A DNA stretch of 64,000 bases from positions 124,001 through 188,000 of the forward strand of contig JBJHBM010000001.1 of NCBI GenBank assembly GCA_050485485.1, given 5' to 3'. Positions 25,755 through 34,584 of the stretch are shown in pieces; position 1 is the stretch's first letter, and each line of letters begins with the position of its first letter. A program made the position numbers and the translations under genes. The DNA comes from WHSO01 sp050485485. Its GTDB lineage: Bacteria; Pseudomonadota; Alphaproteobacteria; SMXQ01. The notes beneath the pieces were generated by a model that saw nothing but the letters and a program-made list of their open reading frames with translations, was not told the DNA's origin and did no database searches.

Positions 25755-26447
25755 ATGGGTGGCGGGGACGGCGACGAAGACGAGGTGCCGCTGGCCGGCC
25801 GCATCAAGGCGCGGCTGATCGCGGCCAAGGAGAAGGCCGCGCGCCTGCGCTGCCCGCGCGGCGCCGCGGCCCCCGCCGCCGGCGATTCCGCGCGCGAGCG
25901 TCTGCCGCCGGGCCAGCGCGTGGTCGGGAAGTGGCCGGTGCTTGACCTCGGGGTCACGCCGAGGCTCGACCCCGCCCGGTGGCATCTCGCGGTGGACGGG
26001 CTGGTGGCCGCGCCCGCCGACTGGAGCTGGGAGGAGTTCCTCGCCCTGCCGCAGACCGAGGTGGTCGCCGACGTCCACTGCGTCACCGGCTGGTCGCTCT
26101 ACGATTCGGCGTGGCGCGGCGTCGCCGCCCGCGACCTGATCGTCCGCGTGATCCCCGCGCCGGAGGCGCGCTTCGTGCTGTTCCGCGCCCACGACGGCTA
26201 CACCACCAACGTGCCGCTGGCGCGCTTCGCGGCCGGCGACGTGATGCTGGCCCATGCCCGCAACGGCGAGCCCATCGGCCCCGAGCACGGCGGGCCGGTG
26301 CGCGCGGTGATCCCCGGCCTCTACTTCTGGAAGTCCGCCAAGTGGGTGAGGCGCATCACCTTCGCCGCGGACGACGCCCCCGGCTACTGGGAGGTGCGCG
26401 GCTATCACAACGACGCCGACCCCTGGAAGGAGGAGCGCTACGGCTGA
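25755..26447 (+). CDS. Sulfite-oxidase-like molybdopterin-binding protein
   Basis: The 230-residue protein matches the small cytoplasmic members of the sulfite oxidase / MsrP molybdopterin fold. The molybdenum-ligating Cys is Cys109 in DVHCVTGWS. Other visible parts are HDGYTTNVPL, HGGPVRAVIPGLYFWKSAKW and the C-terminal YHNDADPWKEERYG. It has no Tat or Sec signal, unlike MsrP. It follows smpB by 31 bp. The substrate of this subgroup is not known to me. It converges with the uracil-DNA glycosylase gene. Confidence 0.88.
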   Translation: MGGGDGDEDEVPLAGRIKARLIAAKEKAARLRCPRGAAAPAAGDSARERLPPGQRVVGKWPVLDLGVTPRLDPARWHLAVDGLVAAPADWSWEEFLALPQTEVVADVHCVTGWSLYDSAWRGVAARDLIVRVIPAPEARFVLFRAHDGYTTNVPLARFAAGDVMLAHARNGEPIGPEHGGPVRAVIPGLYFWKSAKWVRRITFAADDAPGYWEVRGYHNDADPWKEERYG

Positions 26448-26463
26448 CGCCGCGGCGCGGCCG

Positions 26464-27126
26464 TCAGCCGTCCACGGCCGCGCGGGCGGCGCGGATCACG
26501 TCCTCGAACATCGGCACCGTCAGGCGCCCGGTATTTGTGTTGAGGCGCGAGCAGTGGTAGCTCGCGATCACTCTGAGTCCGCCGGGCAGGCCGTGGTTGC
26601 GGCCGTGCCCGAACGGCGCGTCGCGGCGCCGCAGGCCGAGCGCCCGCACCACCGCGCCGTGGGCGATGTTGCCGAGGGTCACGACGCAGCGCAGCTTCCG
26701 CATGGCAACGATCTCGGCGGCGAGGAAGTCGTGGCAGGTCGCCGTTTCCTCGGCCGTCGGCTTGTTCCGGGGCGGCACGCAGCGCACCGCGTTGGTGATG
26801 CGCGCGCCGGCGAGCGCGAGCCCGTCGTCGCGACGGCCGCCGTAGCGGCCGGTCGCGAACCCGAACTTGAGCAGCGTGGGGTAGAGCAGCAGGCCCGCGT
26901 AATCGCCAGTGAACGGGCGCCCGGTGGCGTTGGCGCCGCGCAGCCCGGGCGCGAGCCCCACGACCAGCAGCGGCGCGTCGAGCGGCCCGAACGAAGGCAC
27001 CGGCGCATTGTGCCAGTCGGGGAAGGCGGCGGCGTTGGCGGCGCGGAAGGCGGCGAGACGGGGGCAGAGCGCGCAGTTACGTGCCGGCTCCAACCGACGT
27101 GGAGCGGTCGGGGGCGGCGTCGGCAT
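26464..27126 (-). CDS. Family 5 uracil-DNA glycosylase (UdgB type)
   Basis: The 220-residue protein has motif 1 GLAPGLRGANATGRPFTGD (about residues 57-75), which is close to the UDGb family, and a C-terminal motif SYHCSRLNTNTGRLT. Four cysteines placed for an iron-sulfur cluster are visible: CALC near residue 18, Cys in VRCVPP and Cys in TATCHD. It removes uracil and possibly hypoxanthine from DNA. Its start lies 6 bp after the convergent reading of the NYN gene stop, so it is downstream of that gene on the same strand and probably co-transcribed. Confidence 0.9.
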   Translation of the reverse strand: MPTPPPTAPRRLEPARNCALCPRLAAFRAANAAAFPDWHNAPVPSFGPLDAPLLVVGLAPGLRGANATGRPFTGDYAGLLLYPTLLKFGFATGRYGGRRDDGLALAGARITNAVRCVPPRNKPTAEETATCHDFLAAEIVAMRKLRCVVTLGNIAHGAVVRALGLRRRDAPFGHGRNHGLPGGLRVIASYHCSRLNTNTGRLTVPMFEDVIRAARAAVDG

Positions 27127-27131
27127 CGGGC

Positions 27132-27701
27132 TCAGGCGGCGTCGTTGCCCTGGGCGGCCGCGGGCACGTGGTCGCGCGGGCGGCTGATGTTCGGCTCGAT
27201 GTCGGTCAGGTCGATGAACACGTCGGCCTGTCGGCGCAGCTCATCGGCCACCATCGGCGGTGAGGAGCGGATCGTGGACACCACGGTCACGCGCACGCCC
27301 CTGTGCTGCACCGCCTCCACCAGCCTGCGGAAGTCGCCGTCGCCCGAGAACAGCACGATATGGTCGAGCCGGTCCGCCATCTCCAGCATGTCGATGGCGA
27401 GCTCCATGTCCATGTTGCCCTTGATGCGGCGGCGCCCGTCGGGGTCGGTGAACTCCTTGGCGGCCTTGGTGACGACGGCGTAGCCGTTGTAGTCGAGCCA
27501 GTCCACAAGGGGCCGGATCGGCGAATATTCCTGGTCGTCCATCATCGCGGTGTAATAGAACGCGCGGATGAGCCGCGCTTGGCCGCCGAACAGGTGGAGC
27601 AGCTTCTTGTAGTCCACGTCGAAGCCGAGATTGCGGGCGGAGGCGTAGAGGTTGGAGCCGTCGATGAACAGCGCCAATCGCTCTTCGGGGTAAAAGTGCA
27701 T
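27132..27701 (-). CDS. NYN-domain (LabA/DUF88-like) protein
   Basis: The 189-residue protein has the acidic residues of the NYN PIN-like nuclease fold: Asp in LFIDGSNLY (about 11-19), the pair in NMDMELAIDML (about 92-102) and LFSGDGDF (near 114). This points to a metal-dependent RNase, by family knowledge. The ATG at 27701 has AAAGGAA upstream and an AT-rich leader; the frame is open to 27776 without support. It diverges from folK, a neighbour order seen in other alphaproteobacteria. Confidence 0.88.
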   Translation of the reverse strand: MHFYPEERLALFIDGSNLYASARNLGFDVDYKKLLHLFGGQARLIRAFYYTAMMDDQEYSPIRPLVDWLDYNGYAVVTKAAKEFTDPDGRRRIKGNMDMELAIDMLEMADRLDHIVLFSGDGDFRRLVEAVQHRGVRVTVVSTIRSSPPMVADELRRQADVFIDLTDIEPNISRPRDHVPAAAQGNDAA

Positions 27702-27782
27702 AATTAATTCCTTTTCTGAAAATCTTATGCGAGTTCTGGAGGTCGGGTTATAAGGTACTGATTTATATGAAAACACTATCTT

Positions 27783-27796
27783 ATGTCTAAAGACAT
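27783..27796. promoter_or_regulatory. Palindrome in the NYN-folK divergent region
   Basis: ATGTCT-AA-AGACAT is a perfect 6-bp inverted repeat with a two-base centre. It lies about 82 bp upstream of the NYN start and 55 bp upstream of folK. It could be an operator half-site pair; no matching copy was noticed elsewhere in the window. Confidence 0.25.
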
Positions 27797-27850
27797 GGCA
27801 ACCGTATTCGGAACGCCGGTCCCCGAAGCCGCCCGTTTCCGGAGGCGGCG

Positions 27851-28351
27851 GTGATCCTGGTCGGCCTGGGCGGCAACCTGCCGAGCCCGCGCTACGGCCC
27901 GCCGCGCGCGACGCTGGAGGCCGCGCTCGCCCGCATGGAGGCGCAGGGAATCCGGGTGCTGCGGCGCTCGCGCTTCTACCGCACGGCGCCGGTCCCGGCT
28001 TCGGACCAGCCGTGGTTCGTCAACGCGGTGGCGGCGGTGGAGACCGGCCTCGCCCCCGACGCCCTGCTCGCGGCGCTGCTCGGGATCGAGGCCGAATTCG
28101 GGCGCGTCCGCACCGTACCCAACGCGCCCCGGGTGCTGGACCTCGACCTGCTGGCCTACCACGAGGTCGTCAGCGCGCCGGGGGCGGTGCCGGAGTTGCC
28201 CCATCCGCGCCTCGCGGCCCGCGCCTTCGTGCTGCTGCCTCTTGCCGAGATCGTCCCGGACTGGCGCCATCCGGCCTCCGGCAAGGACGTCGCGACGCTG
28301 ATCCGGGCATTGCCCCCGGAGCAGGCGGCGGCTCCGGTCGCCGCCCCTTAA
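27851..28351 (+). CDS. folK: 2-amino-4-hydroxy-6-hydroxymethyldihydropteridine pyrophosphokinase
   Basis: The 166-residue HPPK of folate synthesis transfers pyrophosphate from ATP to the pterin. Visible signatures are LVGLGGNL at the N-terminus, FYRTAPV, the Mg-binding segment RVLDLDLL (about residues 95-102) and LPHPRLAARAFVLLPL. It starts at GTG 27851 after GGAGGCGGCG. It stands directly upstream of rpoZ. Confidence 0.95.
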   Translation: MILVGLGGNLPSPRYGPPRATLEAALARMEAQGIRVLRRSRFYRTAPVPASDQPWFVNAVAAVETGLAPDALLAALLGIEAEFGRVRTVPNAPRVLDLDLLAYHEVVSAPGAVPELPHPRLAARAFVLLPLAEIVPDWRHPASGKDVATLIRALPPEQAAAPVAAP

Positions 28352-28389
28352 AACCGCCCCCTTAAAAAGGCCCGAAACCGCGATATTCC

Positions 28390-28418
28390 TTGCTTTTCGG
28401 GGTATCGCTCCCTATATA
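28390..28418 (+). promoter_or_regulatory. Predicted sigma-70-type promoter of rpoZ
   Basis: TTGCTT (28390-28395), a 17-base spacer and TATATA (28413-28418) lie 35 bp upstream of the rpoZ start, in the only AT-rich part of this gap. Confidence 0.6.
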
Positions 28419-28452
28419 CTGCCCGAAATTTCCCCCCGATTCGGAGACCCGT

Positions 28453-28908
28453 ATGGCCCGCATTACCGTCGAGGATTGCATCCTCCAGATTCCGAACCGG
28501 TTCGACCTCGTTCTGGTCGCGGCGCAGCGCGCTCGCGACATTTCCAAGGGCGGCTCGCTGACCGTGGACCGCGACAACGACAAGAACCCGGTGGTCGCGC
28601 TGCGCGAGATCGCGGAAGAGACCATCGAGCCCGAAGCCCTGCGCCAGGGGCTGATCCAGGGGCTCCAGCGCCACGTCGAGCAGGACGAGCCCGAGGACGA
28701 GGACCCCGACCTGCAGGCGCTGGGCCAAGGCCTCGGCGTGATGAAGCCGGAAGAGGCGCTTCAGCGGCGCAGCCTGGTGGACGAGGAGATCGCCGAAGAC
28801 GTGCTCACGGTCGGCGGGGACGCCATCGAGGAAGGGGCGGACATCGAGGAGGAAGCCGGCGAGGACGCCGCTTCCGACACGGAGGAGACGGACGAGCGCC
28901 AGGGCTGA
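28453..28908 (+). CDS. rpoZ: RNA polymerase omega subunit
   Basis: The 151-residue protein starts MARITVEDCI and continues with NRFDLVLVAAQRARDI, the conserved omega core, then NPVVALREIAE. It helps assemble the polymerase beta' subunit and links to ppGpp control; the next gene is the ppGpp synthetase, as usual. The C-terminal half is unusually acidic (EDEDPD, EEGADIEEEAGED), longer than the ~90 residues of E. coli omega but in line with longer alphaproteobacterial forms. Confidence 0.95.
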   Translation: MARITVEDCILQIPNRFDLVLVAAQRARDISKGGSLTVDRDNDKNPVVALREIAEETIEPEALRQGLIQGLQRHVEQDEPEDEDPDLQALGQGLGVMKPEEALQRRSLVDEEIAEDVLTVGGDAIEEGADIEEEAGEDAASDTEETDERQG

Positions 28909-29007
28909 CCCCGGCCCGGGGCGGGAGCCCCGGCCGCCGCGCCGGCGCGGCCGGCATTCCGGTCGGGACGGTTCGGGTGCCGGTCGGTTAGGTGATTGGG
29001 GCTTGGC

Positions 29008-31164
29008 ATGATCCGTCAGTTCGAACTCGTGGAAATGATCCGGGCCTACGATCCGGATATCGACGAGGACCTGATCAACCGGGCCTATGTTTTCGCCATG
29101 CGCGCCCACGGCTCCCAGAAGCGCGCCTCCGGCGATCCCTATTTCTCCCATCCGGTCGAGGTGGCCGGCATCCTCGCCGGGATGCGGCTCGACCAGCACA
29201 CCATCGCGACCGCGCTGCTCCACGACACCGTGGAGGACACGCTCGCCACCGTGGAGGAGATCGAATCCCTGTTCGGTCCCGAGGTGGCGCGCCTCGTGGA
29301 CGGGGTGACCAAGCTGTCGCGCATCGAGCTCCAGTCCGACAACACCCGCGAGGCCGAGAACTTCCGCAAGTTCCTGCTGGCGATGTCGGAGGACATCCGC
29401 GTGTTGCTGGTCAAGCTCGCGGACCGTCTCCACAACATGCGCACGCTCCGTTACATCTCCGATCCCGCGAAGCGCCGCCGCATCGCGGGCGAGACGATGG
29501 AGATTTACGCGCCGCTGGCCGAGCGCATCGGCCTGCACGACTTCAAGGACGAGCTCGAGGACCTCGCCTTCGCCGAGATCAACCCCGAGGCCCGTAACTC
29601 GATTCTGGCGCGGCTCGAATTCCTGCGCGCCCAGGGCGGCGACCTGGACGCGCGCATCATCGAGGAGCTGCGCAACACGCTGGCCGCCGCCGGCGTCGAG
29701 GCCGAGGTCACGGGCCGGGAGAAGCGGCCGTTCTCGATCTGGTCGAAGATGCAGCGCAAGAGCGTTGCCTTCGAGCAACTCGCCGACATCATGGCGTTCC
29801 GCGTGGTGGTGAACGACCGCGAGGCGTGCTACCGCGCGCTCGGCGTCCTGCACGGCGCCTACCCGGTGGTGCCGGGACGCTTCAAGGACTACATCTCGAC
29901 GCCCAAGCGCAACGGCTACCGCTCGCTGCACACCTGCATGATCGGTCCCAACCGCAACCGCATCGAGATCCAGATCCGCACCCACGAGATGCACGACGTC
30001 GCGGAGCACGGCGTCGCCGCGCACTGGGCCTACAAGCAGGACGCCCACGCTGACCGCGAGGGGCGACGCTACGGCTGGCTGCGCGAGTTGCTGCAGATTC
30101 TCGACCAGGCGTCGGGACCGGAGGAGTTCCTCGAGCACACCAAGCTCGAGATGTTCCAGGACCAGGTGTTCTGCTTCACTCCCAAGGGCGACCTCATCAC
30201 CCTGCCGCGCGGGGCGACCCCGGTGGACTTCGCCTACGCGGTCCATTCGCGCATCGGAGATACCTGCGTCGGCGCCAAGATCAACGGCCGCATCATGCCG
30301 CTCAAGACCCAGCTCGAGAACGGCGACCAGGTGGAGATCATCACGTCCAAGGCGCAGAGCCCGTCGCCCACCTGGGAAGGCTTCGTCGTCACCGGCAAGG
30401 CGCGCGCCGCGATCCGCAAGTTCGTGCGCTCGCGCCAGATCCAGGAGTACGCCTATCTCGGCCGCGCCATTCTGCAGAAGGCGTTCGAGGAGGTGGGCTA
30501 CCAGTATTCCGACAAGGCGCTGAAGGGCGTGCTCCGCGGATTCCGGCACGATTCGGCGGACGAGCTTCTGGCGGCTGTGGGATCGAGCGCCGTCACAGCC
30601 CGCGACGTGCTGCTCGCCGTGTTCCCCGGCCTCAAGGAGGAGCTAGAGCGCGGCACCGTCGGCACCAAGGTCGTGCCGCTCGCCGCCGCCCGCAAGGAAC
30701 GCGGGCGCGACAAGGTCCAGGCCGTTCCCATCAAGGGCCTCACCCCCGGCATGGCGCTGCACTTCGCCAACTGCTGCCACCCGCTGCCGGGCGACCGCAT
30801 CGTCGGCATCCTCACGCCGGGCAAGGGCGTGACCATCCACACCATAGACTGCGACACGCTGGAGAGCTTTTCCGACATGCCGGAACGCTGGCTCGACGTT
30901 TCCTGGGACGCCGCCCAGGCCGAGGAGCGCGTGGGGCGCATCAACGTGACCGTCATCAACGAGCCGGGCGCGCTTTCCGCGCTCGCCTCGGTGATCGCCA
31001 AGAACTTCGGCAATATCCTCAACCTCAAGATCACCCACCGCGCCGCCGATTTCTTCGAGATGGCGATCGACGTGGAGGTGAAGAACGTCAAGCACTTGAG
31101 CAACATCATCGCCGCGTTGCGCGCGACGCCCGCCATCAATTCGGTGGAACGGGCGCGCGGCTGA
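29008..31164 (+). CDS. rsh: Bifunctional (p)ppGpp synthetase/hydrolase, RelA/SpoT homologue
   Basis: The 718-residue protein has all domains in order: an HD hydrolase with LLHDTVEDT (near residue 70), a synthetase with RFKDYISTPKRNGYRSLH (near 290), a TGS domain with VFCFTPKGDLITLPRGA (near 388), a conserved Cys motif FANCCHPLPGDRIVG (near 590) and a C-terminal ACT domain. The intact HD motif argues for both making and breaking ppGpp, as in the single Rsh of alphaproteobacteria. The ATG at 29008 is preferred to a TTG 12 bases earlier. Confidence 0.95.
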   Translation: MIRQFELVEMIRAYDPDIDEDLINRAYVFAMRAHGSQKRASGDPYFSHPVEVAGILAGMRLDQHTIATALLHDTVEDTLATVEEIESLFGPEVARLVDGVTKLSRIELQSDNTREAENFRKFLLAMSEDIRVLLVKLADRLHNMRTLRYISDPAKRRRIAGETMEIYAPLAERIGLHDFKDELEDLAFAEINPEARNSILARLEFLRAQGGDLDARIIEELRNTLAAAGVEAEVTGREKRPFSIWSKMQRKSVAFEQLADIMAFRVVVNDREACYRALGVLHGAYPVVPGRFKDYISTPKRNGYRSLHTCMIGPNRNRIEIQIRTHEMHDVAEHGVAAHWAYKQDAHADREGRRYGWLRELLQILDQASGPEEFLEHTKLEMFQDQVFCFTPKGDLITLPRGATPVDFAYAVHSRIGDTCVGAKINGRIMPLKTQLENGDQVEIITSKAQSPSPTWEGFVVTGKARAAIRKFVRSRQIQEYAYLGRAILQKAFEEVGYQYSDKALKGVLRGFRHDSADELLAAVGSSAVTARDVLLAVFPGLKEELERGTVGTKVVPLAAARKERGRDKVQAVPIKGLTPGMALHFANCCHPLPGDRIVGILTPGKGVTIHTIDCDTLESFSDMPERWLDVSWDAAQAEERVGRINVTVINEPGALSALASVIAKNFGNILNLKITHRAADFFEMAIDVEVKNVKHLSNIIAALRATPAINSVERARG

Positions 31165-31188
31165 GGAACGGGGGCGCGGCGGAAAAAG

Positions 31189-31764
31189 ATGCTGTTCAGG
31201 CGGCGCGAGCAATCCTCCTTCTTCGGGAAGGTCGGCAACTCCCTCTGGCCGCGGTCGGGGTTCCGGCGTGCCGCGCGCTATCTCTCCCACCGCATCCGGC
31301 GCATGCCGGGCACCCCTTATGCCATCGCGGCCGGCTTCGCCTGTGGCGCGGCCGTCTCCATGCTGCCGTTGCCGGGGCTGCATTTCTTTCTCGGCGGGCT
31401 GCTGGCCTGGATCATGCGCGCCTCCATCATCGCCTCCGCCCTCGGCACGGCGGTCGGCAATCCGTGGACCTTTCCGCTGATCTGGCTATGGATCTTCGAG
31501 GTCGGCAACTGGATGCTCGGTAGCGATGCGGTACTGGGACGCGGGGAGATCACGCTCGGCTTCATCTTCGACCATCCGCTGCAGGTGCTGCTGCCGATGA
31601 TGGTGGGCGGCCTGCCGACCGCGGTGGTGACATGGATCGTGTTCTTCTGGCTGGTGCGCCGCATGGTATCGAGCTATCAGGTCCGTCGGCGGCAGCGGCT
31701 GGAGAAGGCGGCCATCGCCTACCGCGCGCGCCGCATGGCGATCGAACCGGGGAATGTCGAATGA
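31189..31764 (+). CDS. DUF2062 membrane protein
   Basis: The 191-residue protein has the DUF2062 pattern: a basic N-terminus, PYAIAAGFACGAAVSMLPLPG, then GTAVGNPWTFPLIW, with three or four membrane helices and a basic C-terminal helix. The family often lies next to pdxJ in alphaproteobacteria, as here. The stop overlaps the pdxJ start (ATGA). Function is unknown; the conserved Pro/Gly helices suggest an inner-membrane role. Confidence 0.9.
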   Translation: MLFRRREQSSFFGKVGNSLWPRSGFRRAARYLSHRIRRMPGTPYAIAAGFACGAAVSMLPLPGLHFFLGGLLAWIMRASIIASALGTAVGNPWTFPLIWLWIFEVGNWMLGSDAVLGRGEITLGFIFDHPLQVLLPMMVGGLPTAVVTWIVFFWLVRRMVSSYQVRRRQRLEKAAIAYRARRMAIEPGNVE

Positions 31765-32528
31765 GCGCCGCCCGTCCCAGGCACCTTCGTCTCGGGGTCA
31801 ACATCGACCACGTCGCGACCATCCGCAACGCGCGCGGCGGGGACCACCCCGATCCCGTGCGCGCGGCGCGCATCGCGGCGCAGGCCGGCGCCGACGGCAT
31901 CACCGCGCACCTGCGCGAGGACCGGCGCCACATCTCCGACCGGGACATCCGCGCGCTCGCCCGCGAGATCGAGCTGCCGCTCAACCTCGAGATGGCGGCG
32001 ACCGGGGAGATGCTGGAGATCGCGCTCGCGCACCGGCCCCACGCCGCCTGCATCGTGCCGGAGAAGCGCCAGGAGCTGACCACAGAGGGCGGCCTCGACG
32101 CGGCGGGAGGGCGCGCGCACCTTGCGCCGTTCGTCGCCCGCCTCGGCGCGGCCGGCATCCGGGTCTCGCTGTTCGTCGATCCCGACCCCGCGCAGATCGA
32201 GGCCGCCGCCGCGCTCGGCGCGCCGGTGGTGGAGCTCCATACCGGCCGCTACTGCGAGGAGAGCGGCGCCGCACGGACGGGCGAGCTCGACCGCCTCAAG
32301 GCGGCGGCGGCGCGCGCCGCCGCCCTCGGGCTCGAATGCCATGCCGGGCACGGCCTCACCTTCGACACGGTGGGCGACGTCGCCGCCATTCCCGAACTGG
32401 CGGAGCTCAACATCGGCCATTTCCTGGTGGGCGAGGCCATCTTCTCGGGCCTCGATTCGGCCATCAAGCGGATGCGCGCGCTGATGGACAAGGCCCGTGC
32501 CGATGCCGCCGGCCGGCGCTCGGCCTGA
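31761..32528 (+). CDS. pdxJ: Pyridoxine 5'-phosphate synthase
   Basis: The 255-residue TIM-barrel enzyme joins 1-deoxyxylulose 5-phosphate and 3-amino-2-oxopropyl phosphate in vitamin B6 synthesis. Signatures seen are LGVNIDHVATIRNARGG, GADGITAHLREDRRHI, the VPEKRQELTTEGGLD segment and HAGHGL near residue 194. The start ATG overlaps the previous stop. Confidence 0.96.
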   Translation: MSAARPRHLRLGVNIDHVATIRNARGGDHPDPVRAARIAAQAGADGITAHLREDRRHISDRDIRALAREIELPLNLEMAATGEMLEIALAHRPHAACIVPEKRQELTTEGGLDAAGGRAHLAPFVARLGAAGIRVSLFVDPDPAQIEAAAALGAPVVELHTGRYCEESGAARTGELDRLKAAAARAAALGLECHAGHGLTFDTVGDVAAIPELAELNIGHFLVGEAIFSGLDSAIKRMRALMDKARADAAGRRSA

Positions 32529-32535
32529 GGCGCCC

Positions 32536-32949
32536 ATGCTGATCGGCCTCGGCAGCGACCTGATCGATACGCGTCGCATCGCCCGCGTCATCGACCGCTA
32601 CGGCGACCGCTTCCTCGACCGGGTCTTCACCGCGACCGAGCGCGCCAAGTCCGACCGGCGCCGCAACCGCGCGGAGAGCTACGCCAAGCGCTACGCCGCC
32701 AAGGAAGCCTGCTCCAAGGCCCTCGGCACCGGTTTCCGCAAGGGCGTGTTCTGGCGCGACATGGGGGTCGTCAACCTGCCGGGCGGCAAGCCGGGCATGG
32801 CGCTGACCGGAGGAGCCGCGCGCCGGCTCGCCGAGATCACGCCGCCCGGCTGCGAGGCGCGGATCGAAGTCTCGCTGACCGACGAGCCGCCGCTGGCCCA
32901 GGCCATCGTCATCATCACGGCGGTGCCGTCCGGCGTCCGCAATCCTTGA
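32536..32949 (+). CDS. acpS: Holo-[acyl-carrier-protein] synthase
   Basis: The 137-residue protein attaches the 4'-phosphopantetheine group to acyl carrier protein. Motifs are GLGSDLIDTRRI at the N-terminus (Asp binds Mg) and RYAAKEACSKALGTG (about 53-67). The ATG at 32536 lies 7 bp after pdxJ, as in many genomes; a start 39 bases earlier would be inside pdxJ. Confidence 0.95.
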   Translation: MLIGLGSDLIDTRRIARVIDRYGDRFLDRVFTATERAKSDRRRNRAESYAKRYAAKEACSKALGTGFRKGVFWRDMGVVNLPGGKPGMALTGGAARRLAEITPPGCEARIEVSLTDEPPLAQAIVIITAVPSGVRNP

Positions 32950-33046
32950 CAGGCCTCCGGGCGCGTGCATCCTAAGCCGGCGCTTGCGGGCCCCGGTTCG
33001 ACGCGCGCAATAGGCCGGTTTTTCAATTCTTTAGACAGAAAGTTTC

Positions 33047-33814
33047 ATGGACGGCGCAAGCACAAAACCAGGGCCCAAGAGCAAGCGCGGCGGCAGCTTC
33101 TGGGACACGCTCAAGACGGTCTTCTACGCGGGCCTCATCGCGCTCGGCATCCGGACGCTGGCTTACGAGCCGTTCAACATTCCCTCGAAATCGATGGTGC
33201 CGACGCTGCTGGTGGGCGACTACCTGTTCGTCTCCAAGTTCTCCTACGGCTATTCGCGCCATTCGCTGCCGTTCAGCATTCCGGTGATCTCCGGCCGCAT
33301 CTTGGAACGCGCGCCGGAGCGCGGCGACGTCGCGGTGTTCAAGCTGCCGACCGATAACTCCACCGACTACATCAAGCGCATCGTCGGGCTGCCCGGCGAC
33401 AGCATCCAAGTGACCGGTGGCATCCTGATGATCAACGGGACGCCCGTGGAACGCCGGCGCATCGGCGAATACGTGGACACGGACGAATACGGCAACGCCA
33501 CCACCTTTGCCAAGTACGTCGAGCGGCTGCCCAACGGCCGCGAGCACGTCATCCTGGAGCGTAGCGACGACGGCCAGCTCGACAACACGCCGGTCTACGA
33601 AGTGCCGCCCGGGCATTATTTCGCGATGGGGGACAATCGCGACAACTCGCTCGATTCGCGCGTGCTCAACATGGTCGGCTTCATCCCCGCCGAGAACCTC
33701 GTGGGGCGGGCGGAAATCCTGTTTTTCTCCACCGACGGCACGGCGCGGCTGTGGGAAGTGTGGCGCTGGCCGGGGGCGATCCGGTTCTCGCGCCTGTTCT
33801 CCGGGATTTCGTGA
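33047..33814 (+). CDS. lepB: Signal peptidase I
   Basis: The 255-residue inner-membrane serine protease removes signal peptides from exported proteins. One N-terminal helix (about 20-37) is followed by the catalytic Ser motif PSKSMVPTLLVGD (near residue 46), the Lys motif YIKRIVGLPGD (near 106) and GHYFAMGDNRDNSLDSR (near 188). The stop overlaps the probable rnc start. An AT-rich gap of 97 bp precedes it. Confidence 0.96.
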   Translation: MDGASTKPGPKSKRGGSFWDTLKTVFYAGLIALGIRTLAYEPFNIPSKSMVPTLLVGDYLFVSKFSYGYSRHSLPFSIPVISGRILERAPERGDVAVFKLPTDNSTDYIKRIVGLPGDSIQVTGGILMINGTPVERRRIGEYVDTDEYGNATTFAKYVERLPNGREHVILERSDDGQLDNTPVYEVPPGHYFAMGDNRDNSLDSRVLNMVGFIPAENLVGRAEILFFSTDGTARLWEVWRWPGAIRFSRLFSGIS

Positions 33815-34584
33815 CGGGGCGCGGCGCCAGCGGCGGCAAGCGGCGGCGGGCGACGGAGGAGTCCTCGCCCGGCGCGGTGGCGGCGGGACGCGATCCGGCG
33901 ACGCTCGCCCGCGTGCTCGGCCATGCCTTCTCCGATTCCGCGCTGCTCGCGGAAGCGCTGACCCATTCGAGCGCGGCGGCGGACCGCGGCCATCGGTTCG
34001 GCAACGAGCGCCTCGAATTCCTCGGCGATCGCGTGCTCGGCCTCGTGATCGCGGAGATGCTGATGGCGGAGTTCCCCGATGACGCCGAGGGCGCGCTGGC
34101 CCGCCGCCTCACCGGGCTGGTGCGGCGCGAGACGCTGGAGCATGTCGCCGAATCGCTCGACCTCGGGCGTTACGTCATCCTGGCCGAGAGCGAGGAGCGC
34201 GCCGGCGGGCGGCGCAACCGCAGCATCCAGGCCGACGCCTGCGAGGCGCTGATCGGCGCGCTCTATCTCGACGGCGGCATGGAGGTCGCGCGCCGCTTCA
34301 TCCTGGAGCGCTGGCGGCCCCTGATCGACGCGCACGGGCGCGGCCGGCGTGACGCCAAGACGCGGCTGCAGGAATGGGCGCAGGGGCGCGGGCTCGCACT
34401 GCCGCACTACCGCGTGATCGCGCGCGAGGGACCGGCCCATGCGCCGCGTTTCACGGTGGAGGCGAGCGTCGGCGGCTATCCGCCCGCCGTCGGCGCGGCC
34501 CCGGCCAAGCGCGCGGCGGAGCAGAACGCGGCGGCCGCGCTGCTCGACCTGATCGACGCGGCGGGCGAGGGCGGCGATGTCTGA
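33811..34584 (+). CDS. rnc: Ribonuclease III
   Basis: The 257-residue protein has the RNase III signature NERLEFLGDRVLGL (about 66-79), the second acidic site DACEALIGALYLD (near 142) and a C-terminal double-stranded RNA-binding domain. It cuts rRNA precursors and other duplex RNA. I chose GTG 33811, which overlaps the lepB stop (GTGA); the open frame back to 33751 lies inside lepB. Confidence 0.94.
   Translation: MTGRGASGGKRRRATEESSPGAVAAGRDPATLARVLGHAFSDSALLAEALTHSSAAADRGHRFGNERLEFLGDRVLGLVIAEMLMAEFPDDAEGALARRLTGLVRRETLEHVAESLDLGRYVILAESEERAGGRRNRSIQADACEALIGALYLDGGMEVARRFILERWRPLIDAHGRGRRDAKTRLQEWAQGRGLALPHYRVIAREGPAHAPRFTVEASVGGYPPAVGAAPAKRAAEQNAAAALLDLIDAAGEGGDV

Noticed and set aside
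28930..28956. GC-rich hairpin after rpoZ as a terminator
   Set aside because: The arms pair well but there is no T run, and rsh follows closely; it may be only a GC-rich palindrome.
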